From positions 1 through 8,688 of the forward strand of contig JBFOMB010000035.1 in assembly GCA_040830545.1 (NCBI GenBank): a DNA stretch of 8,688 nt, written 5' to 3'. A program made the translations under genes and the position numbers. Every line of letters begins with the position of its first letter. Within the stretch, counting starts at the first letter, position 1. This document shows positions 7,868 to 8,688 of this stretch, one piece after another. The notes below the pieces were generated by a model that was given only the letters and a program-made list of their open reading frames with translations, searched no databases and had not been told where the DNA came from. This stretch comes from HXMU1420-2 sp040830545. Lineage in GTDB: Bacteria > Pseudomonadota > Alphaproteobacteria > Rhodobacterales > Rhodobacteraceae.

Positions 7868-8647
7868 ATGAAACTCGACAGCACAATTTCTGCCGTCATC
7901 ACCGGCGGCGCATCGGGTCTGGGCGCGGCATCCGCCCGCGCATTGGCCGCCGAAGGCGTCAAGGTGGCACTTTTTGACCTGAACGAAGAAACCGGCACTG
8001 CCCTGGCCGAGGAACTGGGCGGCGTGTTTTGCAAGGTCAACGTGACGGACGAGGCCAGCGTTGACGCGGGTTTTGCAAAGGCACGCGAGGCCATCGGGCA
8101 GGAACGCATCCTGATGAATTGCGCGGGAATTGGTGACGCGATCAAGACCGCCAGCCGCAGCCGCGACACGGGCGAGATCAAGCACTACCCGCTGGACAAG
8201 TTCGAGCGCACGATTCAGGTCAACCTGATCGGCACCTTCCGCTGCATCGCCAAATCGGCGGCGGGTATGATGACACTGGACCCCGTTGACGGCGAACGCG
8301 GCGCGATGATCAACACTGCTTCGGTGGCGGCTGAGGATGGGCAGGTGGGTCAGGCGGCCTATTCCGCGTCCAAGGGCGGTGTTGTGGGCATGACCCTGCC
8401 GATTGCGCGCGATCTGGCGCAAGAACTGATCCGTGTGAACACCATCCTGCCCGGTCTGTTCGATACGCCGCTGCTGGCCAGCCTGCCGGAAAACGTGCGC
8501 CAGGCGCTTGGCGCGCAGGTGCCGAACCCCGCGCGTCTGGGGCAGCCAGCGGAATACGCCTCGCTCGCGATGGAGATGATCCGCAACCCCTATTTCAACG
8601 CCGAGGACGTCCGACTGGACGGCGCCATCCGTATGGCGCCGCGCTGA
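7868..8647 (+). CDS. Short-chain dehydrogenase, HSD10-like 3-hydroxyacyl-CoA dehydrogenase (259 aa)
   Basis: A classical SDR predicted to oxidise a 3-hydroxyacyl-CoA, possibly 3-hydroxy-2-methylbutyryl-CoA, to the keto form with NAD+. The Rossmann motif TGGASGLG is at residues 12-19, Asp37 at the end of beta-2 indicates NAD rather than NADP, and NCAG is at 84-87. The catalytic tetrad is Asn119, Ser152, Tyr165 and Lys169. The C-terminal half is strikingly like human HSD17B10 as I remember it: TASVAA, GQVGQAAYSASKGG, GMTLPIARDLA, PGLFDTPLL, RLGQPAEYA and the terminal RLDGAIRM. The length (259 versus about 261) also fits. It would supply the thiolase encoded just upstream with its ketoacyl-CoA substrate. 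The family is promiscuous (steroids, branched and straight acyl-CoA), so substrate assignment is inference. Confidence 0.92.
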   Translation: MKLDSTISAVITGGASGLGAASARALAAEGVKVALFDLNEETGTALAEELGGVFCKVNVTDEASVDAGFAKAREAIGQERILMNCAGIGDAIKTASRSRDTGEIKHYPLDKFERTIQVNLIGTFRCIAKSAAGMMTLDPVDGERGAMINTASVAAEDGQVGQAAYSASKGGVVGMTLPIARDLAQELIRVNTILPGLFDTPLLASLPENVRQALGAQVPNPARLGQPAEYASLAMEMIRNPYFNAEDVRLDGAIRMAPR

Positions 8648-8671
8648 GCCTGAACCACAACGAAAAGAAAC

Positions 8672-8675
8672 GGAG
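8672..8675 (+). promoter_or_regulatory. Ribosome binding site of the next operon gene
   Basis: GGAG lies 6 nt before ATG 8682, in a 34-bp gap after the dehydrogenase stop. Spacing and context match the other starts of this operon. Confidence 0.5.
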
Positions 8676-8681
8676 CGCGAC

Positions 8682-8688
8682 ATGAACA
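8682..8688 (+). CDS. Start of a fourth operon gene, 3' partial (Met-Asn...)
   Basis: Only ATG AAC A is visible before the window ends. The well-placed GGAG and the same short spacing as the preceding gene pairs suggest a real start in the same operon. The product cannot be determined; an acyl-CoA dehydrogenase or enoyl-CoA hydratase would complete the pathway, but that is a guess from context. Confidence 0.5.

Noticed and set aside
6562..8683. Other long minus-strand open frames opposite the thiolase and dehydrogenase genes (6562-7392, 7423-8181, 7829-8683)
   Set aside because: They overlap coding sequence with complete catalytic motifs, have compositions typical of antisense frames, and resemble no family I know.
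1..8688. CRISPR array, tRNA/rRNA, insertion sequence, toxin-antitoxin or defence genes
   Set aside because: No regular direct repeats with spacers, no tRNA-like cloverleaf, no transposase motif and no small paired ORFs were seen. All long stretches are explained by the five genes described.

Overview
The window is high-GC bacterial DNA with tight gene packing. Its protein families (a MalT-type LuxR regulator, CoA-dependent lipid catabolism, a Gly/Thr/Ala/Ser-rich autotransporter) suggest an alphaproteobacterium, probably of the Rhodobacteraceae (Roseobacter-like). That placement is inferred from protein style and codon use. There is no rRNA or other marker gene to confirm it.

Layout. (1) Bases 2-2008, plus strand: the 3' part of a large autotransporter (type Va secretion) gene. 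It holds the end of a repetitive beta-helical passenger and a complete C-terminal beta-barrel ending in Phe; the start lies outside the window. (2) Bases 2009-2138: a short convergent intergenic gap with small inverted repeats but no convincing terminator. (3) Bases 2139-4871, minus strand: a 910-residue MalT/LuxR-type ATP-dependent transcriptional regulator. (4) Bases 4872-5038: a divergent promoter region with three short inverted repeats. (5) Bases 5039-8688, plus strand: a compact operon encoding an acyl-CoA synthetase (508 aa), a thiolase (414 aa) and an HSD10-like short-chain dehydrogenase (259 aa). The first codons of a fourth gene, with its own ribosome binding site, lie at the right edge. 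Gaps between the operon genes are 22-35 bp and each start has a recognisable Shine-Dalgarno sequence.

How the genes fit together. The operon supplies three kinds of step of a beta-oxidation-type route: activation of a carboxylic acid to its CoA thioester, NAD-dependent oxidation of a 3-hydroxyacyl-CoA, and thiolytic cleavage of the 3-ketoacyl-CoA. The missing acyl-CoA dehydrogenase and enoyl-CoA hydratase steps are probably encoded to the right. The divergent MalT-type protein is the obvious candidate regulator of this operon, but that link rests on gene order alone. The autotransporter appears to be an unrelated neighbour.

No mobile element, CRISPR array, tRNA or rRNA was seen. The window looks like ordinary accessory catabolism rather than a new defence or genome-editing system. 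The most useful points for follow-up are the regulator/operon pairing, the inverted repeats between them, and the substrate implied by an HSD10-type dehydrogenase next to a divergent thiolase.
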